Counted from the first letter of the stretch, positions 1-8,729 are shown. The stretch is DNA of 64,000 nucleotides from Thalassobaculum_A sp040219615 (GCF_040219615.1 NZ_JAVJSE010000023.1:28540-92539), one strand, 5' to 3'. A program made the numbers and translations. The notes: a model not told the origin generated them from the letters alone.

Positions 1-52
1 CCGGAGAGTCCCGGACCCGATCCGGGACGGCTCCGGGACCCACCCGCCGCTT
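1..52. repeat. Partial copy (right part) of a dispersed long inverted repeat
   Basis: The left edge of the window carries GC-rich inverted sequence ending in CTCCGGGACCCACCCGCCGC. The same ending closes the repeat copies near 9362 and 37126, and a variant closes the one near 16534. The rest of this copy lies outside the window. Function unknown. Confidence 0.55.
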
Positions 53-72
53 CGGAGCCGAACGCGACCCGC

Positions 73-678
73 CTACCCGTGGTTCCAGTTGTCCGGGTCG
101 TCGTTCTCGCCCGGCGACAGGCCGAGGATGTCGCCGTCGGTGTTGACGCCGAGGCCGAGCACCGTGCGGTTGGCGTAGGAGAAGTAGGCGGTCACCTGGT
201 TGATCTCCAGGATCTCGCCGTCGTCCCAGCCGGCCGCCCGCATCGCCTCGACGCTGTCCGGCGTCATGCCGGCCGGGTCGCGGGTCAGCCGCTCGGCATA
301 GCGCACCGCCGCCAGGTCCTTCGGCTCGAACGCGGCGTCGGCGGTGCCGGCCTCGAAAGCGGCGCGGATCGCGTTGGCGCGCTCGTCGTCGCCGAGCAGC
401 CGGCGCAGCCCCTGGAAGTGGTGCTCGACGCAGTAGGAGCAGCCGTTCAGGTGGCTGACCAGCACGCCCAGGGTCTCCAGGAAGTGCTTCGGCACCTTGT
501 TGGCGGAATGGTGCAGCACGTATTTGTAGAGGGTCATGTGGCCCTCCATCGAATGCGGCCGCAGCGAATGCGCCATCATGATGTTGTCGACGTTGTCGCC
601 CGGCCCCTTGACCCGGTCGTACAGCGTCTTCAGCCGGCCGGTCGCTTCGGCATAGGGTACGGTGCGGATCCAGGTCAT
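73..678 (-). CDS. Peroxidase-related, AhpD-like (carboxymuconolactone decarboxylase family) protein
   Basis: A 201-residue cytoplasmic all-alpha protein of the AhpD/CMD fold, in the 'peroxidase-related enzyme' branch. The redox motif CSYCVEHH sits near residue 79: a CxxC pair followed by histidines, the thiol and proton-relay centre of alkylhydroperoxidase D-like proteins. The family reduces peroxides through the cysteine pair, but the electron donor here is unknown. The ATG at 676-678 (MTWIRTVPY) is the natural start; the open frame runs much further upstream, but that part is arginine/proline-rich and overlaps the opposite-strand PAS gene. Substrate unassigned. Confidence 0.85.
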   Translation of the reverse strand: MTWIRTVPYAEATGRLKTLYDRVKGPGDNVDNIMMAHSLRPHSMEGHMTLYKYVLHHSANKVPKHFLETLGVLVSHLNGCSYCVEHHFQGLRRLLGDDERANAIRAAFEAGTADAAFEPKDLAAVRYAERLTRDPAGMTPDSVEAMRAAGWDDGEILEINQVTAYFSYANRTVLGLGVNTDGDILGLSPGENDDPDNWNHG

Positions 679-873
679 GCGCGGGCTCCCGATGGATGAC
701 GGCGATACTGTACGGAGGCCGCCGCCGCGACGCCACCGGCCGGAAACGCGACGCCGCCGGTTCCGCAACGCGGCCGACCGTGCCAGAGTCCCGGCGAGTG
801 CCAGACACCCCGGCACGGCCATGCCCGCTTCGCGCGCCCCGGTTCCGGCCGGCGCCCGAACCTGGACCAACCG

Positions 874-1353
874 ATGAGCCGAGACGGCTACGACCTGAAG
901 CGATCCGCGTCCCTCGCCCTCTCGGAGGCCGAGGCAGAGGCGACGCGACTGTTCCTCGACCTCTGGCGCCGCAAGGCCGGAGACCGGTTCGCACCGGGCC
1001 GGGACGACTTCGACTGGCTCGAACTGCCGATGGAGGTGGTGCCGCGGATCATGATCGTCGACGTGCTCGACGACCCGCGCGACTTCCGGTACCGCTATTT
1101 CGGCACCTGGCACGTCGACTGCCACGGCCACGACATGACCGGGAAATGCGTCAGCGAGTACCCGGACCCGGACTACCGGGACTTCGTCGCGAACGACTAT
1201 GCCAACGTCCTTGCCGTCCGGGCACCCACCCTGTCGACGGTCTCGATGACCCTGAACGACCTTCCGTACCGCTGCGAGATCCTGCGCCTGCCGCTGTCCG
1301 ACGACGGCCGTACGATCGACAAGATCATGGTGGTCGAGAGCGAACTCGACTGA
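874..1353 (+). CDS. Stand-alone PAS domain protein (PAS_5 type)
   Basis: A 159-residue single-domain protein. The order of motifs is that of the PAS_5 group common in Rhodospirillales: an N-terminal helix ending in LFLDLWRRKAGDRFAPGRDDF, then IMIVDVLDDPRDFRYRYFGT, a TGK turn and a C-terminal strand LPLSDDGRTIDKIMVVES. There is no output domain, so it may be a sensor subunit working with an unknown partner. The gene at 35312 is a clear paralog and a decayed third copy lies near 54.8-55.0 kb. Ligand unknown. Confidence 0.8.
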   Translation: MSRDGYDLKRSASLALSEAEAEATRLFLDLWRRKAGDRFAPGRDDFDWLELPMEVVPRIMIVDVLDDPRDFRYRYFGTWHVDCHGHDMTGKCVSEYPDPDYRDFVANDYANVLAVRAPTLSTVSMTLNDLPYRCEILRLPLSDDGRTIDKIMVVESELD

Positions 1354-1366
1354 TGCGCCCCGGCGG

Positions 1367-3172
1367 CTACCCCCGCCCGTACAGCGCGTCGAGCTTCTCC
1401 CAGTAGTTCTCGCGCACCTTGTGGCGGCGGACCTTCAGGGTCGGGGTCATCATGCCGTTCTCGGTGGTGAACGGCTCGCGCGCCACCACGAAGCGGCGGA
1501 TCTTCTCGATCTGGGCCAGGTCCCTGTTCACCCTTTCGACCGCCTGGCCGACCGCCTTGCGGAAGTCGTCGTCGTCGCACAGCGCCTCGAGGCTGGCCGA
1601 GCGGCCGTTCTGCGACGCCCATTCCTCGACGAAGCTCGCCTCCGGCACCACCACCGCCACCAGGTAGGGCCGCTTGTCGCCGTACACCATGGCCTGCAGG
1701 ATCTCGGACTCCAGGGTCAGCTTGCCCTCGAGCCGGGCCGGCGAGATGTTGTCGCCGCCGGAGTTGACGATGATGTCCTTCTTGCGGTCGGTGATCTCGA
1801 TGTAGCCGTCCGGGTGGACCATGCCGACGTCGCCGGTGTGCAGCCAGCCGTCGACGATGGTCGCGGCGGTGGTCTCCGGGTCGTGCCAGTAGCCCTTCAT
1901 CAGCAGGTCGCCGCGCACCAGGATCTCGCCGTCCTCGGCGATCCGGACCTCGACCCCGCGCAGCGCCGGGCCGACCGTGTGGATCTTGATCGCCCCCGGC
2001 GGGTTGGCCGACACCACCGGCGACGCCTCGGTCTGGCCGTAGCCCTGGAGCAGGGCGACGTCGAGGGCCAGGAAGAACTTCCCGATGTCGGGATTGAGCG
2101 CGGCGCCGCCCGACACGAAGGCCTTGAGCCGGCCGCCGAAGCGCTGGCCGACCTTGCGGCGCACCAGCAGCCCGAGCAGCCGGTCGTACAGCCGTTCGCC
2201 GAAGCCGAGGCTGGACGGATCGTCGTAGCGCTTCTGGCCGAGACGGACCGCGTCGTGGAACAGCCTGGCGCTGCGCCCGCCCTTGCGCTCGACCCCGCGC
2301 AGGATGCGGTCGTGCAGCACCTCGTAGAGCCGCGGCACCGCGGTCATGATGGTCGGGCGCACCTCCTGCAGGTTGGCGGACAGCTGGTCCGGCCCCTCGG
2401 CGTAGTAGATCTGCGCGCCGATCGAGATCGGGAAGAACAGCCCGGCGGTATGCTCGTAGGAGTGCGACAGCGGCAGCAGCGACAGGAACACCTCGTCGCC
2501 GAGGCCGATGCTGTGCAGCAGCCAGTAGGCGCCCATGCAGTTCGCCAGGATCGAGCGGTGCGTCAGCATCACGCCCTTCGGCCGGCCGCCGGTGCCGGAG
2601 GTGTAGATGAAGCAGGCGGTCTCGTCGCGGTCGATCGCCCGGGCCGACGCCTCGATATCGGCCTCGACGTCGCGGTCGCTCTCGTCGCCCATCGCCAGGA
2701 CCTGGTCCCAGCCGTACAGGTTGATGCCGGAGGCGTGCGGGTCGCTCGGCGGCTCCATGCTGATGACGGTGTCGCAGACCTCGGCGCTGCGGGCCGCCGG
2801 GATCACCCGCTTGGCCAGCCGCTCGGTCGAGACGATCGCCGCCGCCGCGCCGGCGTGGTCGAGGATGTAGAGGTGATCGTCGACCGTGTTGGTGGTGTAG
2901 GCCGGCACGGTGACCGCGCCGATCGCCATGATCGCCAGGTCGGCGATCGCCCATTCCGGCCGGTTCTCCGCCACCAGCACCACCCGGTCGCCCGGCTTGA
3001 TGCCGAGCTGGCGCAGGCCGCCGGCCAGCCGGCGGACAGACCCGGCGGCCGCCGCATAGCTGGTCGGTTCGTAGACCTTGTCGCGCTTGGCCCACAGGAA
3101 CGGCCGTTCGCCGAGCCGCCGGGCCTGGTCGAAGAACATGGTCGGCAGATTGGGGACCGCCGCGTAGTCCAT
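1367..3172 (-). CDS. AMP-dependent long-chain fatty-acyl-CoA synthetase/ligase
   Basis: A 601-residue ANL-superfamily enzyme expected to activate fatty acids to acyl-AMP and then acyl-CoA. The phosphate loop is YTSGTGGRPKG near residue 190, with a Gly where many members have Thr. The A5 region is GYGQTEASPV, the hinge region is GWLHTGDVG followed by DRKKDIIVNSGG, and the C-terminal lysine lies in PTLKVRRHK. Length and motifs fit the FadD15-like long-chain group. The ATG at 3170-3172 is preceded by GGGAGG four bases upstream. It is divergent from pepF and convergent with the PAS gene. Substrate chain length is inferred from family only. Confidence 0.9.
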   Translation of the reverse strand: MDYAAVPNLPTMFFDQARRLGERPFLWAKRDKVYEPTSYAAAAGSVRRLAGGLRQLGIKPGDRVVLVAENRPEWAIADLAIMAIGAVTVPAYTTNTVDDHLYILDHAGAAAAIVSTERLAKRVIPAARSAEVCDTVISMEPPSDPHASGINLYGWDQVLAMGDESDRDVEADIEASARAIDRDETACFIYTSGTGGRPKGVMLTHRSILANCMGAYWLLHSIGLGDEVFLSLLPLSHSYEHTAGLFFPISIGAQIYYAEGPDQLSANLQEVRPTIMTAVPRLYEVLHDRILRGVERKGGRSARLFHDAVRLGQKRYDDPSSLGFGERLYDRLLGLLVRRKVGQRFGGRLKAFVSGGAALNPDIGKFFLALDVALLQGYGQTEASPVVSANPPGAIKIHTVGPALRGVEVRIAEDGEILVRGDLLMKGYWHDPETTAATIVDGWLHTGDVGMVHPDGYIEITDRKKDIIVNSGGDNISPARLEGKLTLESEILQAMVYGDKRPYLVAVVVPEASFVEEWASQNGRSASLEALCDDDDFRKAVGQAVERVNRDLAQIEKIRRFVVAREPFTTENGMMTPTLKVRRHKVRENYWEKLDALYGRG

Positions 3173-3342
3173 GGAACCTCCCTCGAACCCCCCGTCGCCC
3201 TGTCACCGGTGCCAGTGCGGGCCGGAATCGTGTGCCGGGCGCTTGGCGCACCCGCTGGGCATGGTTATATCGCTCGCAAGGGTCGGGTTTCCACCGCTAC
3301 CGGGCCAAGGGATCGACTTTCCAACCGACGAGGATGCACAGA

Positions 3343-5124
3343 ATGGCCGATACCGCCGCCGATCTCGGACCGCTGCCGCACTGGGACCTCGCCGACCTGT
3401 ATCCCGGCCCCGACTCGCCCGAGCTGGCCCGCGACCTGGAGCGCTGCGAGGCCGACGCCAAGGCGTTCCGCGACCGATACGCCGGCAAGGTCGCCGGGCT
3501 GAGCGGCACCGACCTGGGCCGGGCGATCGCCGCCTACGAGGCCATGGACGAGATCCTCGGCCGGGTGATGTCGTTCGCGCACCTGACCTATGCCGGCGAC
3601 ATGTCCGACCCGAATGTCGGCAAGTTCTACCAGTCGATGCAGGAGCGGGTGAACGCGATCTCCACCGAGCTGCTGTTCTTCACGCTGGAGATCAACCGCA
3701 TCGAGGAGGCCGAGCTGGAGGCCAAGCTGGCGGCGCCGGAGCTGGCGCATTTCCGGCCCTGGCTGCGCGACACCAGGGCGTTCCGCGAGCACCAGCTGTC
3801 CGACGACCTGGAGAAGCTGCTGCACGAGAAATACGTGGCCGGCCGGGCCGCCTGGACCCGGCTGTTCGACGAGACCATGGCGCGGCTGCGGTTCCCGATG
3901 GACGGCAAGGAGCTGACCACCGCCGAGGTGCTCGACCGGCTCAGCAACCGCGACGGCACCGTGCGGCGCAAGGCGGCGCAGGTGCTGGGCGAAGTGCTGG
4001 GCAGGAATGTCGGGCTGTTCGCGCTGATCACCAACACGCTCGCCAAGGACAAGCAGATCGACGACAAGTGGCGGCGCTACGCCAAGCCGATCTCGCTGCG
4101 CAACCTCGCCAACCAGGTCGAGGACGAGGTCGTCGAGGCGCTGGTGACCGCGGTGCGCGGCAAGTACGGCCGGCTGTCGCACCGCTACTACAGGCTGAAG
4201 GCGCGCTGGTTCGGGGTCGACACCCTCGACTACTGGGACCGCAACGCCCCGCTGCCCGAGGACGACGACGCGCAGATCCCGTGGAGCGAGGCCCGCGACA
4301 CCGTGCTCGAGGCCTATGCCGGGTTCTCGCCGCGGCTGGCCGAGGTGGGCAAGCGGTTCTTCGACAACGCCTGGATCGACGCCCCGACCCGGCCCGGCAA
4401 GGCGTCCGGCGCGTTCGCGCACCCGACGGTACCGAGCGCCCACCCCTACCTGCTGCTGAACTACCAGGGCAAGACCCGCGACGTGATGACGCTCGCCCAC
4501 GAGCTCGGCCACGGCGTCCACCAGGTGCTGGCCGGCCGGCAGGGCCAGCTGATGTGCGACACCCCGCTCACGCTTGCCGAGACCGCCAGCGTGTTCGGCG
4601 AGATGCTGACCTTCCAGGCGCTGCTCAAGAAGCGCAGCGACCCGGTCGGCCGCCGGGTCATGCTGGCCTCCAAGGTCGAGGACATGCTGAACACGGTGGT
4701 CCGGCAGATCGCCTTCCACTGCTTCGAGACCCGGGTGCACGACGAGCGCCGGACCGGCGAGCTGACGCCGGAGCGGCTCGGCGAGATCTGGATGGAGATC
4801 CAGGCCGAGAGCCTGGGACCGGCATTCCGCTACGACGACGGCTACAAGGCGTTCTGGTCGTACATCCCGCACTTCGTCCACTCGCCGTTCTACGTCTACG
4901 CCTACGCCTTCGGCGACTGCCTGGTGAACTCGCTGTACGCGGTGTTCCAGGGGGCGGAGGCCGGGTTCGCGGACAAGTACCTGGAGATGCTGGCGGCCGG
5001 CGGCACCAAGCGGCACAAGGAACTGCTGGCGCCGTTCGGGCTCGACGCCTCCGACCCGGCGTTCTGGGACAAGGGCCTGGAACTGGTCGAGAGCATGATC
5101 GACGAGTTGGAGGCGATGGGGTAG
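3343..5124 (+). CDS. pepF: M3-family oligoendopeptidase F
   Basis: A 593-residue zinc metallopeptidase of the PepF/M3 group, a cytoplasmic enzyme that degrades oligopeptides. The zinc-binding motif is LAHELGHGVHQVL near residue 388, followed by the third-ligand region ETASVFGEM. The C-terminal part (SYIPHFVHSPFYVYAYAFGD) is typical of the oligo_endo_F PepF/M3 family. Two in-frame ATGs lie at 3334 and 3343; the second is chosen because a GAGG sequence lies nine bases upstream of it. The gene is the last one before the cargo transposon, which begins 37 bases after its stop. Confidence 0.92.
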   Translation: MADTAADLGPLPHWDLADLYPGPDSPELARDLERCEADAKAFRDRYAGKVAGLSGTDLGRAIAAYEAMDEILGRVMSFAHLTYAGDMSDPNVGKFYQSMQERVNAISTELLFFTLEINRIEEAELEAKLAAPELAHFRPWLRDTRAFREHQLSDDLEKLLHEKYVAGRAAWTRLFDETMARLRFPMDGKELTTAEVLDRLSNRDGTVRRKAAQVLGEVLGRNVGLFALITNTLAKDKQIDDKWRRYAKPISLRNLANQVEDEVVEALVTAVRGKYGRLSHRYYRLKARWFGVDTLDYWDRNAPLPEDDDAQIPWSEARDTVLEAYAGFSPRLAEVGKRFFDNAWIDAPTRPGKASGAFAHPTVPSAHPYLLLNYQGKTRDVMTLAHELGHGVHQVLAGRQGQLMCDTPLTLAETASVFGEMLTFQALLKKRSDPVGRRVMLASKVEDMLNTVVRQIAFHCFETRVHDERRTGELTPERLGEIWMEIQAESLGPAFRYDDGYKAFWSYIPHFVHSPFYVYAYAFGDCLVNSLYAVFQGAEAGFADKYLEMLAAGGTKRHKELLAPFGLDASDPAFWDKGLELVESMIDELEAMG

Positions 5125-5132
5125 CGGCGCGC

Positions 5133-5161
5133 CCGTCGCTCCGTGGGTTCCGGATGCGTCC
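5133..5161. repeat. Left part of a dispersed inverted repeat, interrupted by the transposon
   Basis: CGTCGCTCCGTGGGTTCCGG matches the left end of the repeat copies at 16394 and 36967. Joined to 9239-9362 it rebuilds a full repeat, so the transposon at 5162-9228 appears to have inserted into it. Confidence 0.8.
5152..5161. repeat. Direct repeat flanking the transposon, left copy
   Basis: GGATGCGTCC occurs directly before the left terminal inverted repeat and again at 9229-9238 directly after the right one. It is read as a target-site duplication. Published IS1595 elements usually make 8-bp duplications, so the 10-bp length is either an extended chance match or a real difference. Confidence 0.8.
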
Positions 5162-5184
5162 GGCATTAGGCAGCAAACGCACCT
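5162..5184 (+). repeat. Left terminal inverted repeat of the transposon
   Basis: It starts GGCATTAGGCAGC and matches the reverse complement of 9206-9228 at 22 of 23 positions. It overlaps the stop codon of the leftmost cargo gene. Confidence 0.88.
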
Positions 5185-6073
5185 AAGCCAATCGCGGCGA
5201 TTCTTCCGGGTCATCGAGCGGCACAACTTCATGCACCGCCGTTACGATGTAGGCTCGCGGCTCGCCCGCGATCCATTGAACGTGCGTATCCACAACGAAG
5301 GCGTTGGCGAGCGGGTTCACATCTCCCCTCACCATCTGATCCTTCAGGCTCTGGAAGCTCTTTCGGAAGTACACCGGGAGCGCCTTATCGGAGATATCTG
5401 GGATGATGCCCCGATCTCCGGTTCGTCCCGTCTCCTTCCCTGGCTTGCGGCTCGCCTGCTCAAAGAACAACATCACCTCGGCTGCCGGCTTCGTCGATGG
5501 CTCTATCTCTGACTCCAACATCAACGGCTGTTCATCGCCCGCTATCGCCTGATCGATATTGATGGCAGCGCGGTTGATTTCGGGTTCCGAAAAGATGTAC
5601 TCCGCTACAGTCTCCTCATCGCCGGTCGTCTTCCGAAAGCGCGCATGCTTTATGCCGAGACTTGACCCTGTCTTGCCCGCTATCGGCTTAATGAAATTCT
5701 TAAGATCGGCGGCATCGTCTCTTGTGACAGACTGCGTAACATCGCGCTCAACGCGCGTCGGGTCAGAGAATGCCTTGATGCCGGCACTCAGGCGCCTTGT
5801 GAAATCAGCGACAATGACCGCGTGGTCCATCGCCACTATAATCTGCCCCATGAATAACGCATACGGGACGATCTCTGCATAGACGCTGCCGGTGGTCAGC
5901 TTGGTCACGTACAATTTCGGCGGCGGCTCTCCGCTCGGAGGATAATGCCGCTCATAATAGCGCGCCAGCGCGGCAAAACTGCTTGTCAGATCGTGCAACT
6001 CGATTGGCCCACCCGGATCAAGGTGGATCACGATCCGATCACTTGCTTCCTCTGCTGTCGCTTCAATCGTCAT
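5183..6073 (-). CDS. Conserved-type hypothetical protein, transposon cargo
   Basis: A 296-residue soluble protein I do not recognise. The N-terminal third looks alpha/beta (IVIHLDPGGPIELHDL, then an aromatic ARYYERHYPP helix). A middle hydrophobic stretch near LFMGQIIVAMDHAVIV could be a buried helix rather than a membrane span. There is no signal peptide and no catalytic motif that I can see. Its start overlaps the end of the DUF6471 gene by 11 bases, so the two are probably co-transcribed and translationally coupled, reading away from the transposase. Its stop lies inside the left terminal repeat. A role in transposition control or host interaction is possible but unsupported. Confidence 0.75.
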   Translation of the reverse strand: MTIEATAEEASDRIVIHLDPGGPIELHDLTSSFAALARYYERHYPPSGEPPPKLYVTKLTTGSVYAEIVPYALFMGQIIVAMDHAVIVADFTRRLSAGIKAFSDPTRVERDVTQSVTRDDAADLKNFIKPIAGKTGSSLGIKHARFRKTTGDEETVAEYIFSEPEINRAAINIDQAIAGDEQPLMLESEIEPSTKPAAEVMLFFEQASRKPGKETGRTGDRGIIPDISDKALPVYFRKSFQSLKDQMVRGDVNPLANAFVVDTHVQWIAGEPRAYIVTAVHEVVPLDDPEESPRLA

Positions 6074-6296
6074 AGCTCAAGTGTAGCTCCCGCGTTCCGA
6101 TAGCGGCTAGACACTGAATGAAGAACGCCGCCGAAAAGCCCCCGCGCGCGACCTTGTTTCGCAGGTTCACGGGCGTCTCGTGAGCGCCCCTTTCCGCCAG
6201 CCGTTCCGATAGCTGGTCGTAGGTGATCGCCCGCCTGGTCATCTCCGCGCGGAGAATGCCCTTCACCAGGTTCACCCACTTGTCGTCCGTCTTCAT
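6063..6296 (-). CDS. DUF6471 family small protein
   Basis: A 77-residue protein starting MKTDDKWVNLVKGILRAEM, which matches the DUF6471 pattern (TYDQLSERLAERG, then LRNKVARGGFSAAFF). It is helical and reminiscent of a compact HTH repressor, so DNA binding is plausible. The open frame extends to 6371, but this start has AAGGA about eight bases upstream, and the extension is encoded by the repeated DNA between this gene and the transposase. It is divergent from the transposase and overlaps the 296-residue cargo gene. Confidence 0.75.
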   Translation of the reverse strand: MKTDDKWVNLVKGILRAEMTRRAITYDQLSERLAERGAHETPVNLRNKVARGGFSAAFFIQCLAAIGTRELHLSYDD

Positions 6297-6311
6297 AGCG
6301 CCGTCCTTCAT

Positions 6312-6390
6312 GTTACGGACGCCATCATATTTGTTACGAACGCCATTGACAACGCTACTGCGTGCCGCCATATTCGTTACAACAGTAACG
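6312..6390. promoter_or_regulatory. 21-bp-phased GTTAC repeats and palindrome in the divergent promoter
   Basis: GTTACGGACGCCAT starts at 6312, GTTACGAACGCCAT at 6333 and a weaker GCTACTGCGTGCCGCCAT at 6354. GTTAC occurs again at 6376 inside the perfect palindrome CGTTACaacaGTAACG (6375-6390). Spacing is 21, 21 and 22 bases, two helical turns, so a protein could bind one face of the DNA. The array lies between the DUF6471 gene and the transposase. A repressor or transposition-complex site is likely; the protein that binds is not known. Confidence 0.6.
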
Positions 6391-6409
6391 CATTTGATGG
6401 CACAGACAG

Positions 6410-7366
6410 ATGGCTCAGCACTTCCTCCTCTCCGCCAAGGCCCGCACGCTCAGCGTGGTTTCCGTGGCCCGCATGTCGGAAGACGAGGCGCGGGACGTGT
6501 TCCGTTCGTTGCGCTGGGCCGATGGCGAGCCGGTGTGCCCGCGCTGCGGCTGCGTGGCGGTCTACGAGTACAAGACCCGCCGCATCTTCAAGTGCCAGGG
6601 CTGCGGCCATCAGTTCAGCATCACGTCCGGTACGATCTTCGCGAGCCGCAAGCTGGCGGTGCGGGACATCCTGCTGGCCATCGCGATCTTCGTGAACGCA
6701 GCCAAGGGCATCAGCGCGTTGCAGCTCGGTCGCGATCTGGACGTGCAGTACAAGACGGCTTTCGTCATGGCCCACAAGCTGCGCGAGGCGATGGCTGCCG
6801 AGCACGCGGACATGATGCTGGCCGGCGATGTCGAGGTTGATGGCGCCTACTTCGGCGGCTACGTCCGTCCCGAGAACCGGAAGGAAGATCGCCGCGACCG
6901 TCGCCTGAAAGAGAACCAGACCGGCAAGCGCCGCGTCGTGGTCGTGATGCGCGAGCGTGGCGGTCGGACCCTGCCGTTCGTGGTCCGCAGCGAGGATCAG
7001 GCGGTGCCGACGATCCGCGAGCGGGTCGCCACCGGCTCGACCGTGTACGCCGACGAAGCGGCCTCATGGGACGATCTGCACGCAGCCTACGACACCAAAC
7101 GCATCAACCACTCGGTCGCCTTCATGGACGACGGCGCCTGCACCAATCAGGCGGAAAGCTACTTCTCCCGCCTGCGTCGTGCCGAGTGGGGCCAGCACCA
7201 CTACATCAGCGGCCGGTACCTGTACGCCTACGCTTCCGAAATGGCGTGGCGCGAGGATCACCGTCGGGTCACGAACGGCGAGGCGTTCCACCGCGTGATC
7301 GCCGCCAGCATGGCCCATCCGGTGTCGCGGGTGTGGAAGGGCTACTGGCAGCGGTCCATGAAGTAG
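6410..7366 (+). CDS. IS1595-family DDE transposase
   Basis: A 318-residue transposase. The N-terminus has a zinc ribbon (CPRCGC near residue 44 and CQGCGHQFS near residue 64) followed by the TSGTIF segment typical of IS1595/ISXO2 enzymes. The catalytic region shows GDVEVDGAYFGGY (first Asp), VYADEAASW (second Asp) and NQAESYFSRLRRAEWGQHH (the N..E segment with the catalytic Glu), then a C-terminal YLYAYASEMAWR helix. Length fits an intact enzyme and no frameshift is visible. It is the only transposase in the element. Confidence 0.93.
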   Translation: MAQHFLLSAKARTLSVVSVARMSEDEARDVFRSLRWADGEPVCPRCGCVAVYEYKTRRIFKCQGCGHQFSITSGTIFASRKLAVRDILLAIAIFVNAAKGISALQLGRDLDVQYKTAFVMAHKLREAMAAEHADMMLAGDVEVDGAYFGGYVRPENRKEDRRDRRLKENQTGKRRVVVVMRERGGRTLPFVVRSEDQAVPTIRERVATGSTVYADEAASWDDLHAAYDTKRINHSVAFMDDGACTNQAESYFSRLRRAEWGQHHYISGRYLYAYASEMAWREDHRRVTNGEAFHRVIAASMAHPVSRVWKGYWQRSMK

Positions 7367-7396
7367 CGCGGCGCGCGGCGCGCACCGAATGGCAGC

Positions 7397-7456
7397 GGGG
7401 CACAAAAAACCTGACCGGGGCGCAAAAAATCTGACCGGGGCGCAAAAACTTGAGCC
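7397..7456 (+). repeat. Three tandem 20-bp repeats after the transposase
   Basis: Three consecutive 20-base units of the form GGGGCRCAAAAAAYCTGACC (the third diverges at its end) lie between the transposase stop and the ATPase start. No matching inverted copy was seen upstream of the transposase, so they are not simple internal IS ends. They could be a binding array or a relic of an earlier element end. Confidence 0.7.
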
Positions 7457-7499
7457 CAAGCGCACGCTATGGCAGCGTAGTCACGCAACATTCGCGGTG

Positions 7500-8729
7500 A
7501 TGACGATGCCCTTGTTCACTCATAGAGATGATGTGTTCGTGGCCGGCGGTCAGCCGACGATCACCTATGTAGACCGAGAAGAAACCCATATTGAGCGACA
7601 ACTTGCACGAGCGATAGCGACACCAAATCAGATCGTATCGCTGTCCGGGGCGACCAAAACTGGCAAGACCGTTCTGTGCCGTAAGGTACTAGGTAAAAGG
7701 CAGTTCGTGTGGATTGATGGTGGGCAAATAGCGTCGGCCGACGGCTTCTGGAGTGAGGTTAGAGGCGAACTAAGCATTCCGGATGAAACAGAGTTTACGC
7801 GAGAGACCGGAGACACCATAACCGGGGGTGCTGATCTGGTAATCACAATGAAGGGATCTCATCTTTCAAAAACATCATTAAAAGAAAAAAGAAGCACAAA
7901 ATCTCTGGCCGATACACTTTCTATTCTGATAAAAGAGAAAATTGCCATAGTTATAGATGACTTTCATTATTTAAATGAAGAAACAAGAAGATCAATTGTC
8001 AGAAATATTAAAGGCGCCGTTTTCAATGGTCTGAAAGTCGTGTTGCTTTCGGTAACTCACCGAGTGTTTGATGCAATAGAAGCAGAAACCGAACTGACCG
8101 GTCGATTTACTTCGATCATTCTGCCGGAATGGAGTTTAGATGACCTTAAGAAAATCCCGGAAATCGGATTTCACGCATTAAACGTTGAATGCCCAACCGA
8201 GATAATTGAGAATCTCGGAAGAGAATCACAAGAAAACCCATTTCTTATGCAGAAATTCTGTTGGGAGATTTGTTTCGATTGTGGAATCGAAGAAAAAAAT
8301 TTAATAAGAAAGCAAAGAATACCAGATGATTATAATATTGAGGAAATGTTTGTGCGCATTGCGAAAGATGCTGGCCTTCCGATTTACAAAATTCTAGTCG
8401 CGGGACCACAGAGCCGAAAACAGCGGGCGAAAAGACCTCTGGCGGATGGCGGTAATGCCGATATTTATGAGGCAACAATGTTAGCGTTGGCAGGAACGGG
8501 GCCAAAGTCAACAATCAGTTATGAGGAATTACGATCAGAATTAGGATCTATGCTCTCTGATAAGATGCCACAAAAGCATGAAATCACGTCAGCATTAAAG
8601 CATCTCGCGCAAATATCAAGAAACAAGGAACTGGAGTCGGCCATCGACTGGGACGATACAAAGCGCGAGATTAATATAACTGACCCATACCTTAGATTCT
8701 ATCTCAGATGGCAAGTACGAGAGCGATAG
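7500..8729 (+). CDS. P-loop AAA/STAND-type ATPase, transposon cargo
   Basis: A 409-residue ATPase. Walker A is SGATKTGKTVLC near residue 53 and Walker B is IAIVIDDFHYL near residue 145. A sensor-like stretch VVLLSVTHRVF follows. The C-terminal half looks like a helical/winged-helix region ending ITDPYLRFYLRWQ, similar to archaeal-type ATPases of the AAA_16/STAND kind. The coding sequence is strikingly AT-rich with A-runs, unlike its neighbours, so it was probably acquired from another source. ATG at 7500 is taken as start because the upstream frame is only the tandem repeats. It could assist transposition, as TnsC or IstB do, or be a defence-type NTPase; the sequence alone does not decide. 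Confidence 0.75.
   Translation: MTMPLFTHRDDVFVAGGQPTITYVDREETHIERQLARAIATPNQIVSLSGATKTGKTVLCRKVLGKRQFVWIDGGQIASADGFWSEVRGELSIPDETEFTRETGDTITGGADLVITMKGSHLSKTSLKEKRSTKSLADTLSILIKEKIAIVIDDFHYLNEETRRSIVRNIKGAVFNGLKVVLLSVTHRVFDAIEAETELTGRFTSIILPEWSLDDLKKIPEIGFHALNVECPTEIIENLGRESQENPFLMQKFCWEICFDCGIEEKNLIRKQRIPDDYNIEEMFVRIAKDAGLPIYKILVAGPQSRKQRAKRPLADGGNADIYEATMLALAGTGPKSTISYEELRSELGSMLSDKMPQKHEITSALKHLAQISRNKELESAIDWDDTKREINITDPYLRFYLRWQVRER

Noticed and set aside
679..1131. N-terminal extension of the AhpD-like protein
   Set aside because: The extra residues are low-complexity, overlap the opposite-strand PAS gene and have no family match; ATG at 678 fits the family.
6312..6390. A small CRISPR-like array
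   Set aside because: Repeats are only about 14 bases, irregular in sequence, and the fourth is a palindrome; this is a regulatory site.
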